Origin: Bifidobacterium olomucense
GTDB lineage: Bacteria; Actinomycetota; Actinomycetes; Actinomycetales; Bifidobacteriaceae
Reading direction: 5' to 3'
Length of the DNA stretch: 63,125 nt
Assembly: GCF_012932375.1 (NCBI RefSeq)
Contig: NZ_JAAIIG010000013.1
Coordinates: 1-63,125, forward strand
The notes beneath the pieces were generated by a model. That model was given only the letters and a program-made list of their open reading frames with translations. It did not search any database and had not been told where the DNA came from. A program made the translations under genes and the position numbers. The number at the start of each line of letters is the position of its first letter. Positions within the stretch are counted from its first letter, which is position 1. Shown here in pieces: positions 17,673 to 25,896 of this stretch.

Positions 17673-19121
17673 ATGCCGGAAGATCTTATTGCGCTTATCA
17701 CCGCATTAGCCAGTCAAGACAACGAAAACGAATGTCTCGAATTCAAACATGGCAACACCGATCCCAATCGCATCGGCCGAGATATCTCCGCTCTCGCGAA
17801 TTCCGCAGCTCTGCTAGGACACACTTTTGCCTATAAGGTGTGGGGCATTGACGATTCCTCGCATGAACTCATCGGCACATCTTTCAATCCCAAAACCACA
17901 AAGGTAGGCAACCAAGAACTTGAGCTATGGCTCCGCCAACATTTATCCGACAATGTTGAATTCCGGTTCGAAACGGTGGAGGCATTTGATAAAAAACTCG
18001 TACTTCTGCGCATATGGCCCGCCCAGTATCGGCCTGCGCTATGGCAGGGACTGGCATATATTCGCACCGGTTCATCCACACAAGAGCTCAAACACGGTTC
18101 TCGCCGCGAAGAAGAACTCTGGAACAGGACTCGAGCGGAGGTTTTCGAACTGCAATATGCATTAAGCGGTCTTACCGCAGAAGAGGTGTTCAGAAAACTG
18201 GATACGGATTGGTATCGGCAGGAATTCGGCATAGCACAGACTGCATCAGCCGAACAGACATTGCATATGCTCGTAAGTGAGCAGCTCATTGCTTCACAAG
18301 ACAGCGGCCGCTACGCCATCACCAATCTGGGTGCACTGCTCTTCGCCAGAGACCTCAACGAGTTCCCTACCGTATCCCGCAAGGCATTGCGAATCATTCG
18401 CTATGAAGGTCAATCGTCCGTTGCCCCCTCACGCAGCCGCACATTCACTACCAGCTATACCAAACTTGACCAGATGCTGGAGTATCTCGAAGCGCTCCTA
18501 CCGGAAAAAGAAATAATTCAAGGAGCACGTCGCACCACACTGCGTGCATTCCCTCATATAGCTCTTCGCGAACTTATAGCGAACATGCTAATCCACCAAG
18601 ATCTCTCCATCACCGGCGCCGGACCAATGATTTGCATCTTCGACGGCCGTATCGAATTCACCAATCCGGGACGTTCACTAGTAGACATCGCAAGACTTAT
18701 CAACGATCCACCGCACTCGCGCAATGAGAAAATGGCCGCCATCTGCCGACGTCTCCATTTATGCGAGGAAGCCGGTTCAGGATGGGACAAAATCGTGCTG
18801 GACTGCGAGCGCTATCATCTACCAGCCCCTCAGGTGGAAGAGCCCGGAGACAATATGCGAGTAACACTCATGCAGGCAACACCTTACCGGGAACTCACCC
18901 AGAGGCAACGCATGGATGCAGCATACTGGCATGCCTGCGTGCAATATGCACAACGACTCCCTATGACCAATTCAACGCTTCGAGAACGTTTCGCTCTTCC
19001 GACGAGCGGCTCTTCTCAGATATCGCGATTAATCAAAAGCTGTCTTGACGAGAATCTACTCAAAGTCGCCGACCCGGATGCAGGTAAGCGATACGTTCGC
19101 TATTTGCCGTATTGGGCATAA
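17673..19121 (+). CDS. AlbA_2/Schlafen-type ATP-binding protein
   Basis: A 482-residue protein. An N-terminal AlbA_2 (Schlafen-like) domain shows ECLEFKHGN near residue 18 and GRDISALANSAALL near residue 34. A central-to-C-terminal HATPase_c_4 region shows ALRELIANMLIHQDLSITG near residue 289 and RLHLCEEAGSGWDKIV near residue 359. A small C-terminal part could be a winged helix. Relatives are called transcriptional regulators or RNA/DNA-binding proteins; some Schlafen-like proteins act in phage defence. TTG 17658 is in frame, but GGGAGG before ATG 17673 sets the start. The gene is bracketed by ~117-bp direct repeats, suggesting a mobile or self-regulating cassette. Confidence 0.85.
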   Translation: MPEDLIALITALASQDNENECLEFKHGNTDPNRIGRDISALANSAALLGHTFAYKVWGIDDSSHELIGTSFNPKTTKVGNQELELWLRQHLSDNVEFRFETVEAFDKKLVLLRIWPAQYRPALWQGLAYIRTGSSTQELKHGSRREEELWNRTRAEVFELQYALSGLTAEEVFRKLDTDWYRQEFGIAQTASAEQTLHMLVSEQLIASQDSGRYAITNLGALLFARDLNEFPTVSRKALRIIRYEGQSSVAPSRSRTFTTSYTKLDQMLEYLEALLPEKEIIQGARRTTLRAFPHIALRELIANMLIHQDLSITGAGPMICIFDGRIEFTNPGRSLVDIARLINDPPHSRNEKMAAICRRLHLCEEAGSGWDKIVLDCERYHLPAPQVEEPGDNMRVTLMQATPYRELTQRQRMDAAYWHACVQYAQRLPMTNSTLRERFALPTSGSSQISRLIKSCLDENLLKVADPDAGKRYVRYLPYWA

Positions 19122-19123
19122 AT

Positions 19124-19241
19124 CTCTTTTGCCTCGTAAAGTACGATTCCCGTTGCAACGACCGTAATACGGCGGAATTCCAACGAAATCTCTTTTGCTT
19201 GTCATTTGCTTCTCTTTTGCTTTTAAAAGCAAAAGAGAAGC
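19124..19241 (+). repeat. ~117-bp direct repeat, right copy
   Basis: It begins two bases after the AlbA_2 stop codon with CTCTTTTGCCTCGTAAAG and aligns along its whole length with 17514-17629 (roughly 85% by eye). Its last part is the first arm of the long palindrome at 19194-19255. The copies are direct, so recombination between them would delete the gene cleanly. Confidence 0.85.
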
Positions 19242-19255
19242 AAATGACAAGCAAA
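19194..19255. repeat. 62-bp perfect palindrome
   Basis: Two 31-bp arms meet at 19224/19225 with no loop. The left arm runs TTTGCTTGTCATTTGCTTCT and on to GCTTTT. Such perfect, loopless palindromes are unstable in vivo. It may be a terminator/cruciform or a target of the neighbouring DNA-binding protein, since CTCTTTTGC and its complement occur in both arms. Confidence 0.9.
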
Positions 19256-19418
19256 CACACGACGATACCGCCTACCTAGCCATTTGCGCTTGCCACGGTA
19301 CTGCCGGCAAGAGAACCCAGCGGCCGCACTTTGATGAGCGGCTACGGCCATACCCCCTCAAAAATCACCGAAGAACGTAATAAGTACCTCGCCCCGACCC
19401 TCCTGCTGCACAAGCCCT
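19256..19418. other. Non-coding stretch after the palindrome
   Basis: No gene or repeat of note beyond the tail of the palindrome. Short protein-like bits occur on the plus strand, but without start sites or family resemblance. Confidence 0.4.
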
Positions 19419-19740
19419 TCATCTACAAGACGCTTGAGTATGTACTTGGCTTTTGGATGAACTTACCCCCACCAATCGCTCAACCTGTGAACGAGTTATG
19501 GTTTGAGCTTCACGCAAATACGTAATAATCGTTTCGCGAACCGACGAGACATCATTTACAGCTCGCTCCACCACGGAAATCAATGCGAACATTTTCAGCA
19601 GCGTAGGATTTCTTGAATCGGATAGGGCCTGTCCCGTTAAGTGTGTAACCACTGGTTGGATTGGCACCAGTGAATTGGGCAGAACCAGTAGAATCCAGAA
19701 TAACCCTTGGCGAGCAGCACAGATGCAAGCATTCCATTAA
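19419..19740 (-). pseudogene. Decayed AlbA_2/HATPase-type gene, C-terminal remnant
   Basis: On the minus strand, SDSRNPTLLKMFALISVVER followed by HTH-like YLREAQTITRSQVERLVG resembles the C-terminal end of AlbA_2/HATPase_c_4 proteins (compare the R-N-P...G-S-G region of that family). The G-S-G part has become AVND, and upstream sequence is broken among frames (another frame carries VILDSTGSAQFTGANP). No intact start. It is the remains of a gene related to, but distinct from, the one at 17673-19121. Confidence 0.55.
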
Positions 19741-19862
19741 TATCTCCTATAGAGAGAACACGAAATTATCTCATCGTTCCAGGAAGTCAATACCAAGAAT
19801 TCGTTTTTTGCAAAAATCTCTTTGCTTATATTGGCTGGTTTCTTTCGTACAGGAAGAACCAG

Positions 19863-21095
19863 TCAACAGCTCATCAAACCACACAACCAATCAATCACAT
19901 TGGTGATGACGATACCTTCCGAAGTTACTCCCCCGCTGTACCAGTCGAGCGTAAGGACAAGCCTTGGGAAGGCGCTGTCGAGTTTTTGTAGTGGCGCAAG
20001 TTCGCGCTGACGGGTGTGCTCCTCGGTCATATTGAGCGTGACTTGGATGTATTGTTTTTCCGCATTGCGCTGCGCGACAAAATCAATCTCGCCACTCGGC
20101 AGGGTGCCGACGCTCACCCTATATCCGCGGCGCTTCAGTTCCATGAACACGATGCCTTCCAGTTGAGCACCACGATCTGATCCGTTAAACCCGGTGGCCA
20201 GATTGCGAAGCCCGTTATCCACCGGATAATACTTGCGCTGCGGGCGCAATAGTTCTTTGCCACGTATGCGCGATTGCTCTGCGCAGTACACGATAAATGC
20301 CTTCTCCAATGCATCAATCTGGTTATCCACAGTGGCATGAGTCACGTCTATTCCTGTGCTTTTCAACGTTTTCACCACGTTGTTTACGGAAAACAAGTTT
20401 CCCGAAGTCGAGAACAGATAACGAGTAAGCTTCTCCAAAGTCGACAAATCACGAACACCGTAACGCTGTACCACATCTTTGACCACCACGGACTCATACA
20501 CCGCAGTAAGCATTTCCGTGGCCTTCGCCTCATTCGGCAAACCGGTGACGAACAAACCCGGCATGCCTCCGAACATCATGTACTGCGCAAACAGTGAATC
20601 CACCGAGTCATTCGTCCCCTGGGATTGCCTATATTCCCGGTACTCGGCGAAAGACAGCGGATACACCGGTATGGCGATATACCGTCCAGCCAGATAAGTG
20701 GCGAGCTCTCCAGACAGCAACCATGCGTTCGATCCGGTGATATACACATCCGTATCTTGCCTAGTATGCAATCGGCGCACCACTTCTTCCCAACCCGGTA
20801 CGTCCTGTATTTCGTCGAGGAAAACATAAAACGGCCCCGGCTGAGCCTGTGCAATCGCGTGAGTCAGATCAGACTGCAAATCCTTGGCATCGTAGCCGAT
20901 CGGCACATCGAACGCATCGAATCTCTTTGCAAAGATGTTCGACTTTGGCACTCCGCTGTGTTCAATAAGCTCAGCGTATTTTGCCAACAAAGTGCTTTTG
21001 CCGCAACGCCTCACGCCAGTAAGTACCTTGACCTCAGGAGAATCTCGGTGCTGCAACAGTGAAGCAATCAATTTTTCACGTTTAATAAAATTCAT
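19863..21095 (-). CDS. AAA+ ATPase with DUF4143 C-terminus (second copy type)
   Basis: 410 residues. The P-loop is GVRRCGKST at residues 27-35, the Walker B region FYVFLDEIQDVPGWEEVV near residue 88 and the sensor-like YITGSNAWLLSGELATYLAG near residue 117. The C-terminal DUF4143 part ends FMELKRRGYRVSVG and EIDFVAQR. It shares domain order and motifs with the protein at 5995-7227 but is clearly diverged. Function unknown; such proteins have been linked to toxin-antitoxin-like or defence neighbourhoods without firm assignment. A 13-bp palindromic operator overlaps its promoter (21105-21140), hinting at self-repression. Confidence 0.87.
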   Translation of the reverse strand: MNFIKREKLIASLLQHRDSPEVKVLTGVRRCGKSTLLAKYAELIEHSGVPKSNIFAKRFDAFDVPIGYDAKDLQSDLTHAIAQAQPGPFYVFLDEIQDVPGWEEVVRRLHTRQDTDVYITGSNAWLLSGELATYLAGRYIAIPVYPLSFAEYREYRQSQGTNDSVDSLFAQYMMFGGMPGLFVTGLPNEAKATEMLTAVYESVVVKDVVQRYGVRDLSTLEKLTRYLFSTSGNLFSVNNVVKTLKSTGIDVTHATVDNQIDALEKAFIVYCAEQSRIRGKELLRPQRKYYPVDNGLRNLATGFNGSDRGAQLEGIVFMELKRRGYRVSVGTLPSGEIDFVAQRNAEKQYIQVTLNMTEEHTRQRELAPLQKLDSAFPRLVLTLDWYSGGVTSEGIVITNVIDWLCGLMSC

Positions 21096-21104
21096 ACGCC
21101 TTAG

Positions 21105-21140
21105 CCTCTCTAATTTCTAGTATACTCGAAATTAGAGAGG
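21105..21140 (-). promoter_or_regulatory. Palindromic operator over the ATPase promoter
   Basis: CCTCTCTAATTTC (21105-21117) and GAAATTAGAGAGG (21128-21140) are exact inverted repeats around a 10-bp spacer that contains TATACT on the minus strand (a good -10). The ATPase start codon follows about 10 bp further on. A repressor bound here would block RNA polymerase directly. Confidence 0.7.
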
Positions 21141-21254
21141 TCAAGAAACACAATTTTTAGTTCGTTAAAAATCGATAGACACTTCTCAAAGACAGACGTC
21201 GCAATCCATGCTTTCGGTTTAATACTTATGAGTATCTTTCTGAAAAGAGACATA

Positions 21255-21580
21255 ATGTTTGTCAAGCGCGAACATGAACCGAGCACACTCAACCGGCTCT
21301 GGGAGCGCGACGGATTCCAGACGCTGGTGCTGCACGGGCGTCGGAGTATCGGGAAGACCGCGCTGCTGGACGAGTTCTCTTGCGATAAGCGCACCCTATA
21401 TTTCACGGCACAACAGCAAACACCTGCAGCGAACTTCAGAGATTTTTCACGAACAATCTATCGCTTCTTCTCCACCCCCGACATCATTGCCTTCTTTTCT
21501 TTCGCAGCGGGATACCCTTGACTACATCGTGGGGCAGGCAAGAACAAGGTCCAATCAAACAGTCGCCTCAAAGCAACACA
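21255..21580 (+). pseudogene. Truncated, frameshifted ATP-binding protein gene
   Basis: ATG 21255 follows AAAAGAG. The first 89 codons read as the N-terminus of an archaeal-type (ATPase_2/DUF234-like) ATPase: FVKREHEPSTLNRLWERDGF, then the P-loop LHGRRSIGKTALLDEF. The frame ends at 21521. However, DTLDYIVGQARTRSNQTV, the usual next segment of this family, continues in the neighbouring frame, so a frameshift lies near 21500. Sequence stops matching before the Walker B region and the gene is cut off. Intact relatives are about 450-480 residues. Confidence 0.65.
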
Positions 21581-21629
21581 GGTCCGACCGCCGACACACA
21601 CGGCGTGTCCAGCGAAAATCCAACGATTT

Positions 21630-21645
21630 AGTACAAGGTTGTACT
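21630..21645. promoter_or_regulatory. Palindromic operator O1
   Basis: AGTACAAGGTTGTACT, symmetric except for the two central bases, lies just upstream of the proposed -35. The same 14-bp core recurs at 21697-21710 and, altered, at 21774-21787. It is the kind of site bound by a LacI-family repressor; the LacI gene of this locus is at 29250. Confidence 0.65.
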
Positions 21646-21653
21646 TAAGGGAC

Positions 21654-21682
21654 TTGCGCGAACAGATGCAGCGGGGTATAGT
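21654..21682 (+). promoter_or_regulatory. Putative promoter of the GH51 gene
   Basis: TTGCGC (21654-21659) and TATAGT (21677-21682) are separated by exactly 17 bp. O1 lies just upstream, and O2 begins about where transcription would start, so repression by looping or by blocking is plausible. Confidence 0.55.
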
Positions 21683-21696
21683 TATAAACATCAAAA

Positions 21697-21710
21697 GTAC
21701 AAGGTTGTAC
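21697..21710. promoter_or_regulatory. Palindromic operator O2
   Basis: GTACAAGGTTGTAC, identical core to O1, centred 66 bp from it (about six helical turns) and placed at or just after the expected transcription start. Confidence 0.65.
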
Positions 21711-21773
21711 CCAATACAAACAAGACACTAAAACCCAGCAAACCGCAACACGACACGTACTTACGCTCGGTAA

Positions 21774-21787
21774 GTACAACGTTGTCT
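21774..21787. promoter_or_regulatory. Palindromic operator O3
   Basis: GTACAACGTTGTCT, a variant with a CG centre as in most LacI sites, lies 77 bp beyond O2 in the leader. It overlaps an 8-bp hairpin (GTACTTAC/GTAAGTAC, 21757-21777). Confidence 0.5.
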
Positions 21788-21827
21788 CACTGCGGTAGCA
21801 CACTGCACCACACCGAAAGGAACGGCC

Positions 21828-23354
21828 ATGACCAAGCAACCAGCCACTGGCACAGCCACTCTGACCATAGACGACCATTTCACCATCGCTCCGGTCAACG
21901 ACCGCCTGTTCGGTTCCTTCGTTGAGCACCTCGGCCGCTGCGTCTACACCGGCATCTACGAACCGGGACATCCCACCGCCGACGAGAACGGCTTCCGTCA
22001 AGACGTCATCGATTTGATCAAAGAGCTCGGCGCAACCGCGATCCGCTACCCCGGCGGCAACTTCGTTTCCGGATACCGCTGGGAGGATGGCGTCGGCCCC
22101 AAGGAGAGCCGCCCCCGTCGCCTCGATCTGGCATGGCACTCCACCGAAACCAACGAGTTCGGTCTGCACGAAATGGCCAAGTGGCTTGAAAAAGCCGGCG
22201 GCAACGAGCTCATGGAAGCCGTCAACCTCGGCACGCGTGGCACCCAGGAAGCTCTCGACCTGTTGGAATACGCCAACGTGCCCGGCGGCACAGCGCTTTC
22301 CGATCAAAGACGCGCCAACGGTGCCGAACAACCGTTCAACATCAGAATGTGGTGTCTCGGCAACGAGATGGACGGCACTTGGCAGCTAGGCCATAAGGAA
22401 GCCGACGATTACGGCAAGCTGGTGGCCATGACCGCCTTGGGCATGCGTCAGCTGGATCCGGACGTTGAACTAGTCGCCTGCGGTTCGTCGAATCATTACA
22501 TGCAGTCGTTCGGCACATGGGAAGAAACTGTGCTGCAGCACGCTTACGAATACATCGATTTCCTCTCCTGCCATTCGTACTATCACATCGACAACGGCGA
22601 CATGGCCAGCTTCCTGGCCTCCGGTGAAGATATGAACTCCTTCATCAAGGAGGTCGGCGCAATGATCGACACCGTCAAAGCCAAGCTGAAAAGCGACCAT
22701 GAGGTTCATATCTCGTTTGACGAGTGGAACGTCTGGTACTCCGAGAAGGAAGACACCAATCCTCACGGCATTGGCAATTGGCCTGTCGCCCCACGTCTGC
22801 TTGAGGAAATCTACCCGGTCAGCGGCGCTGTGGTCTTCGGAGATCTGCTGATCGCCCTGCTGAAGAACGCAGACCGCGTCCGCTCTGCAAGTCTCGCACA
22901 GCTGGTCAACGTCATCGCCCCGATTATGACCGAACCGGGTGGTCCTGCATGGAGGCAGACCACGTTCTATCCGTTTGCAGAAACGGCACGGCTTGCCAAA
23001 GGTGGCACCGTATTGGACCCGATTCTGCAATGCGACACTTACTCCACTCAACGATATGGTGAGGTTCCTCTCGTCGATTCAGTGGCCATACGGCGCGCCG
23101 ACGGTTCGGTGGCGGTGTTTGCCGTCAACCGTTCCCAGGAACAGGCAATCGATCTCACCGTTACGTCCGGAGCCGGCACGGAGTGGACCTCCGTTTCAGC
23201 CCAGACCTTGCATGATGACGATCTTGAGGCGCGCAACACGCTTGACGATCAGAATCGTGTGACCCTGCACGACAACACCACTGTGGCCATGGCCCCGGAC
23301 GGCGTACATGTCACGCTTCCACCGGTGTCCTGGACCGCTCTTCATATTCGCTGA
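21828..23354 (+). CDS. GH51 alpha-L-arabinofuranosidase
   Basis: A 508-residue intracellular enzyme without a signal peptide. The (beta/alpha)8 barrel carries the proposed acid/base Glu180 in CLGNEMDG and the nucleophile Glu299 in FDEWNVWY, then the usual C-terminal beta domain. GH51 enzymes cleave terminal alpha-L-arabinofuranosyl units from arabinan, arabinoxylan or arabinogalactan fragments. A ribosome binding site (GAAAGGAACGG) precedes the ATG. The gene leads a sugar-uptake operon and is controlled by three palindromic operators upstream. Which linkage it prefers cannot be read from sequence. Confidence 0.93.
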   Translation: MTKQPATGTATLTIDDHFTIAPVNDRLFGSFVEHLGRCVYTGIYEPGHPTADENGFRQDVIDLIKELGATAIRYPGGNFVSGYRWEDGVGPKESRPRRLDLAWHSTETNEFGLHEMAKWLEKAGGNELMEAVNLGTRGTQEALDLLEYANVPGGTALSDQRRANGAEQPFNIRMWCLGNEMDGTWQLGHKEADDYGKLVAMTALGMRQLDPDVELVACGSSNHYMQSFGTWEETVLQHAYEYIDFLSCHSYYHIDNGDMASFLASGEDMNSFIKEVGAMIDTVKAKLKSDHEVHISFDEWNVWYSEKEDTNPHGIGNWPVAPRLLEEIYPVSGAVVFGDLLIALLKNADRVRSASLAQLVNVIAPIMTEPGGPAWRQTTFYPFAETARLAKGGTVLDPILQCDTYSTQRYGEVPLVDSVAIRRADGSVAVFAVNRSQEQAIDLTVTSGAGTEWTSVSAQTLHDDDLEARNTLDDQNRVTLHDNTTVAMAPDGVHVTLPPVSWTALHIR

Positions 23355-23487
23355 TGTTCGCTGATGAACGAGGAAACTGAAGTAACGTCTGAGTTCCCGA
23401 CTGCGTTTCAACCGGAATCCAGCCGAAACTTGGTCTGAATTCCAGCCCTGATCCCACACCAGCACATATCCAAAGGAGGATAAGAGA

Positions 23488-24879
23488 ATGAACAAGAAGT
23501 TGCCGAAGATGCTTGCACTTATTGCTGCCGGATGCATGACGATGTCGGTCGGAGCCTGCAGCTCGCCGGGCGCACCATCCGCCTCCGGCGGCAGTCAGAC
23601 CGTCAGCAACGACGCCAGCGCCAACGACAATGCCAAGTGCCAGAACACCGTCAAGAAAGACGGCGTCGAGAAGGTCACCATCTGGGCATGGTACCCGGCC
23701 TTCGACAAGATCGTGGACAATTTCAACGACACGCATGACGACGTTCAGCTGTGCTGGACGAAGATGCCGGACGGCATGACCACCTATCAGAAATTCAGCA
23801 CGGCCATCAAAGCGAAGTCCGGCGGACCGGACATCATCCAGCTGGGCTATGACGCCATGCCGCAGTACGTGTCCGGTGTTGAGCAGCATCTGATCGATCT
23901 CAAGCAGTTCGGCGTGGAAAAGATCAAGTCCGATTACACCGAAGGTGGCTGGAACAGCGTGACACTGGGATCGGACGCCGTGTACGGCGTACCAGTCGAC
24001 GCAGGACCATTCGTAATGATGTACCGCAAGGACATTTTCGACAAGTACGACGTCAAGGTGCCGACCACTTGGGCCGAATACGAGCAGGCCGGCAAGGAAC
24101 TGCGTGAGAAAGGCTTCGAGGGCCATATCGGCAACTTCGAGGCAAACGGCACCGGTTGGAACCTCGCGCTCTTTGCGCAGAAAACCGACGACGTGTACTC
24201 GTACTCTGCCTCGAATCCGGAGCAGGTCAGCATCAACTTCGAATCCGAGGGCGTCAAGAGCGTGCTTGAGTACTGGCAGCGTCTCGCCAAGGAAGACGTC
24301 GTAGCCACGGACGACAGCTTCACCGCCGAATGGTACAAGAAAATCGTCGACGGCTCCTACGCCAGCTACGTCAGCGCTTCGTGGGTGACCGGCTACATCA
24401 AGGGTGTCAGCGGCGCCGAGGAAGGATCCGTCTGGCAGGTCACCAAGGCTCCGGTCTGGGACGATTCCACTCCGGCCGTGAATTACGGAGGCTCCGGCAT
24501 CGCCGTCACCGATCAGGCCAAGCACACCGAGAAGGCCGCTCAAGTAGCCATGGAACTGTTCCAGGACGACAAGGCCCAGGAAATCGCCGTCACCGACTCC
24601 GGTTTGTTCCCGACCTGGGTCAAGAAGCTCGACTCCGATGCATTCAAGAACTACGAGGACGAATTCTTCAACAACCAGAAGGTCAACGCCGTGCTCGCTG
24701 AAACCGCACAAGGCTACCAAGGCTACGAATACCTGCCGTTCCAGACCTATGCCTTCGACGAGCAGACCAAGGCCTTCACCAAGGCCGTCAAGGATGGCGA
24801 AGACGTCTCTTCCACGATGACGGCTCTGGACAAGACCCTCTCGGATTACGCCACCCAGCAGGGATTCACCGTCAAGTGA
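23488..24879 (+). CDS. Sugar ABC transporter substrate-binding lipoprotein
   Basis: A 463-residue family 1 solute-binding protein. A lipoprotein signal peptide ends VGAC with Cys24, followed by a Ser/Ala-rich linker. The mature part has the usual opening KVTIWAWYPAFDKIVDNF and MYRKDIFDKYDVKVPTTWAEY near residue 175. AGGAGG lies upstream. With the two permeases after it, it would capture an oligosaccharide outside the cell. The arabinofuranosidase before it and the GH42 after it suggest arabinose-containing oligosaccharides. No ATPase gene is nearby; bifidobacterial sugar importers usually share an MsmK-type ATPase encoded elsewhere. Confidence 0.92.
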   Translation: MNKKLPKMLALIAAGCMTMSVGACSSPGAPSASGGSQTVSNDASANDNAKCQNTVKKDGVEKVTIWAWYPAFDKIVDNFNDTHDDVQLCWTKMPDGMTTYQKFSTAIKAKSGGPDIIQLGYDAMPQYVSGVEQHLIDLKQFGVEKIKSDYTEGGWNSVTLGSDAVYGVPVDAGPFVMMYRKDIFDKYDVKVPTTWAEYEQAGKELREKGFEGHIGNFEANGTGWNLALFAQKTDDVYSYSASNPEQVSINFESEGVKSVLEYWQRLAKEDVVATDDSFTAEWYKKIVDGSYASYVSASWVTGYIKGVSGAEEGSVWQVTKAPVWDDSTPAVNYGGSGIAVTDQAKHTEKAAQVAMELFQDDKAQEIAVTDSGLFPTWVKKLDSDAFKNYEDEFFNNQKVNAVLAETAQGYQGYEYLPFQTYAFDEQTKAFTKAVKDGEDVSSTMTALDKTLSDYATQQGFTVK

Positions 24880-24917
24880 CCTGCAACAGCCGATAACATC
24901 CAATAGCAGAAACACTG

Positions 24918-24955
24918 CTTGTTGTGAAGGGGTCTTCGGGCCCCTTCACAACAAG
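24918..24955 (+). terminator. 17-bp hairpin with TTCG loop between binding protein and permease genes
   Basis: CTTGTTGTGAAGGGGTC pairs with the arm ending at 24955 (one G-U pair) around a TTCG loop. No T run follows; instead the GGGAGG ribosome binding site of the permease gene abuts the stem, with its first G inside it. It probably protects the upstream mRNA end or limits permease expression. Confidence 0.75.
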
Positions 24956-24969
24956 GGAGGTATGCGAAC

Positions 24970-25893
24970 ATGTCGCAGCAACAATCACAACACACATCCT
25001 CCACGCGGTCTCAATCAGCGCGCAAGGTGAACCTGTGGGGCTGGTTCTTCACCGCACCATTCGCCATCATCTTCCTGCTGTTCCTGGTGATACCGCTGGT
25101 ATACGCCTTCTACGTCTCCCTGTTCACCTATACGCAGGTACGCGGCAGCACCTTCACCGGATTGGCCAATTACGCCCGAGCCTTCACCGATCCCATCTTT
25201 CTGGCCGGTATGGGACGAGTCGTTCTGTACACAGTGGTGATGGTTCCGATCCAGCTGCTGTTCGCATTGCTGATCGCCTTGGTGATCGACTCCGTCAAGA
25301 ACAAGTTCACAGCTTTCTCCCGACTGGTGGTCTTCCTGCCGTACGCCATTCCCGTAGTGATCGGCGCTTTGATGTGGGGCTTCATGTACTCGAAGGATAT
25401 GGGCCCGTTCGCCACGCTCTTCGACCTGTTCGGACTACCGACCCCGGGCTTCCTGACCCCGCAGGGCATCTTCGGTTCCTTGGTGAATGTCGTTACCTGG
25501 CAGTGGACCGGCTACTACATGGTGATCCTGTATTCGGCATTGCAATCCGTTCCGCACGAATTGTATGAGTCAGCACGTATCGACGGCGCTTCGGAAATCC
25601 AGATCGCATTGAAGATCAAAACACCGATGATTTCCAGTTCACTGGTCATGGTCACGATCTTCTCTCTGATCGGCACGCTGCAGTTCTACACCGAACCAAC
25701 TGTGTTGAAGAACAGCGCACCCTCGGTAATCGCGCCGGAGTACACCCCGAACATGTACGCACAGGCGCTGGCCTTCAACTACAACCAGCTGAACTATTCG
25801 GCGACCGTATCGTTCGCTTTGGGTCTGATCGTGGTGATTTTCAGCATCTTCTTCATGCGACTGACCCGCAAGCAATCTGGATTGGAGGGCTGA
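24970..25893 (+). CDS. Sugar ABC transporter permease (MalF-like)
   Basis: A 307-residue inner-membrane protein with six segments and the EAA loop YESARIDGASEIQIALKIKT near residue 198, which docks the ATPase. It pairs with the next permease to form the translocation pore. GGGAGG precedes the ATG nine bases upstream. The gene ends four bases before the next one, so the two are translated together. Family 1 carbohydrate uptake (CUT1) type. Confidence 0.93.
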   Translation: MSQQQSQHTSSTRSQSARKVNLWGWFFTAPFAIIFLLFLVIPLVYAFYVSLFTYTQVRGSTFTGLANYARAFTDPIFLAGMGRVVLYTVVMVPIQLLFALLIALVIDSVKNKFTAFSRLVVFLPYAIPVVIGALMWGFMYSKDMGPFATLFDLFGLPTPGFLTPQGIFGSLVNVVTWQWTGYYMVILYSALQSVPHELYESARIDGASEIQIALKIKTPMISSSLVMVTIFSLIGTLQFYTEPTVLKNSAPSVIAPEYTPNMYAQALAFNYNQLNYSATVSFALGLIVVIFSIFFMRLTRKQSGLEG

Positions 25894-25896
25894 CCA

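Noticed and set aside
23311..24915. 534-codon open frame on the minus strand
   Set aside because: Antisense to the sugar-binding lipoprotein gene, which has a clear lipobox and ribosome site.
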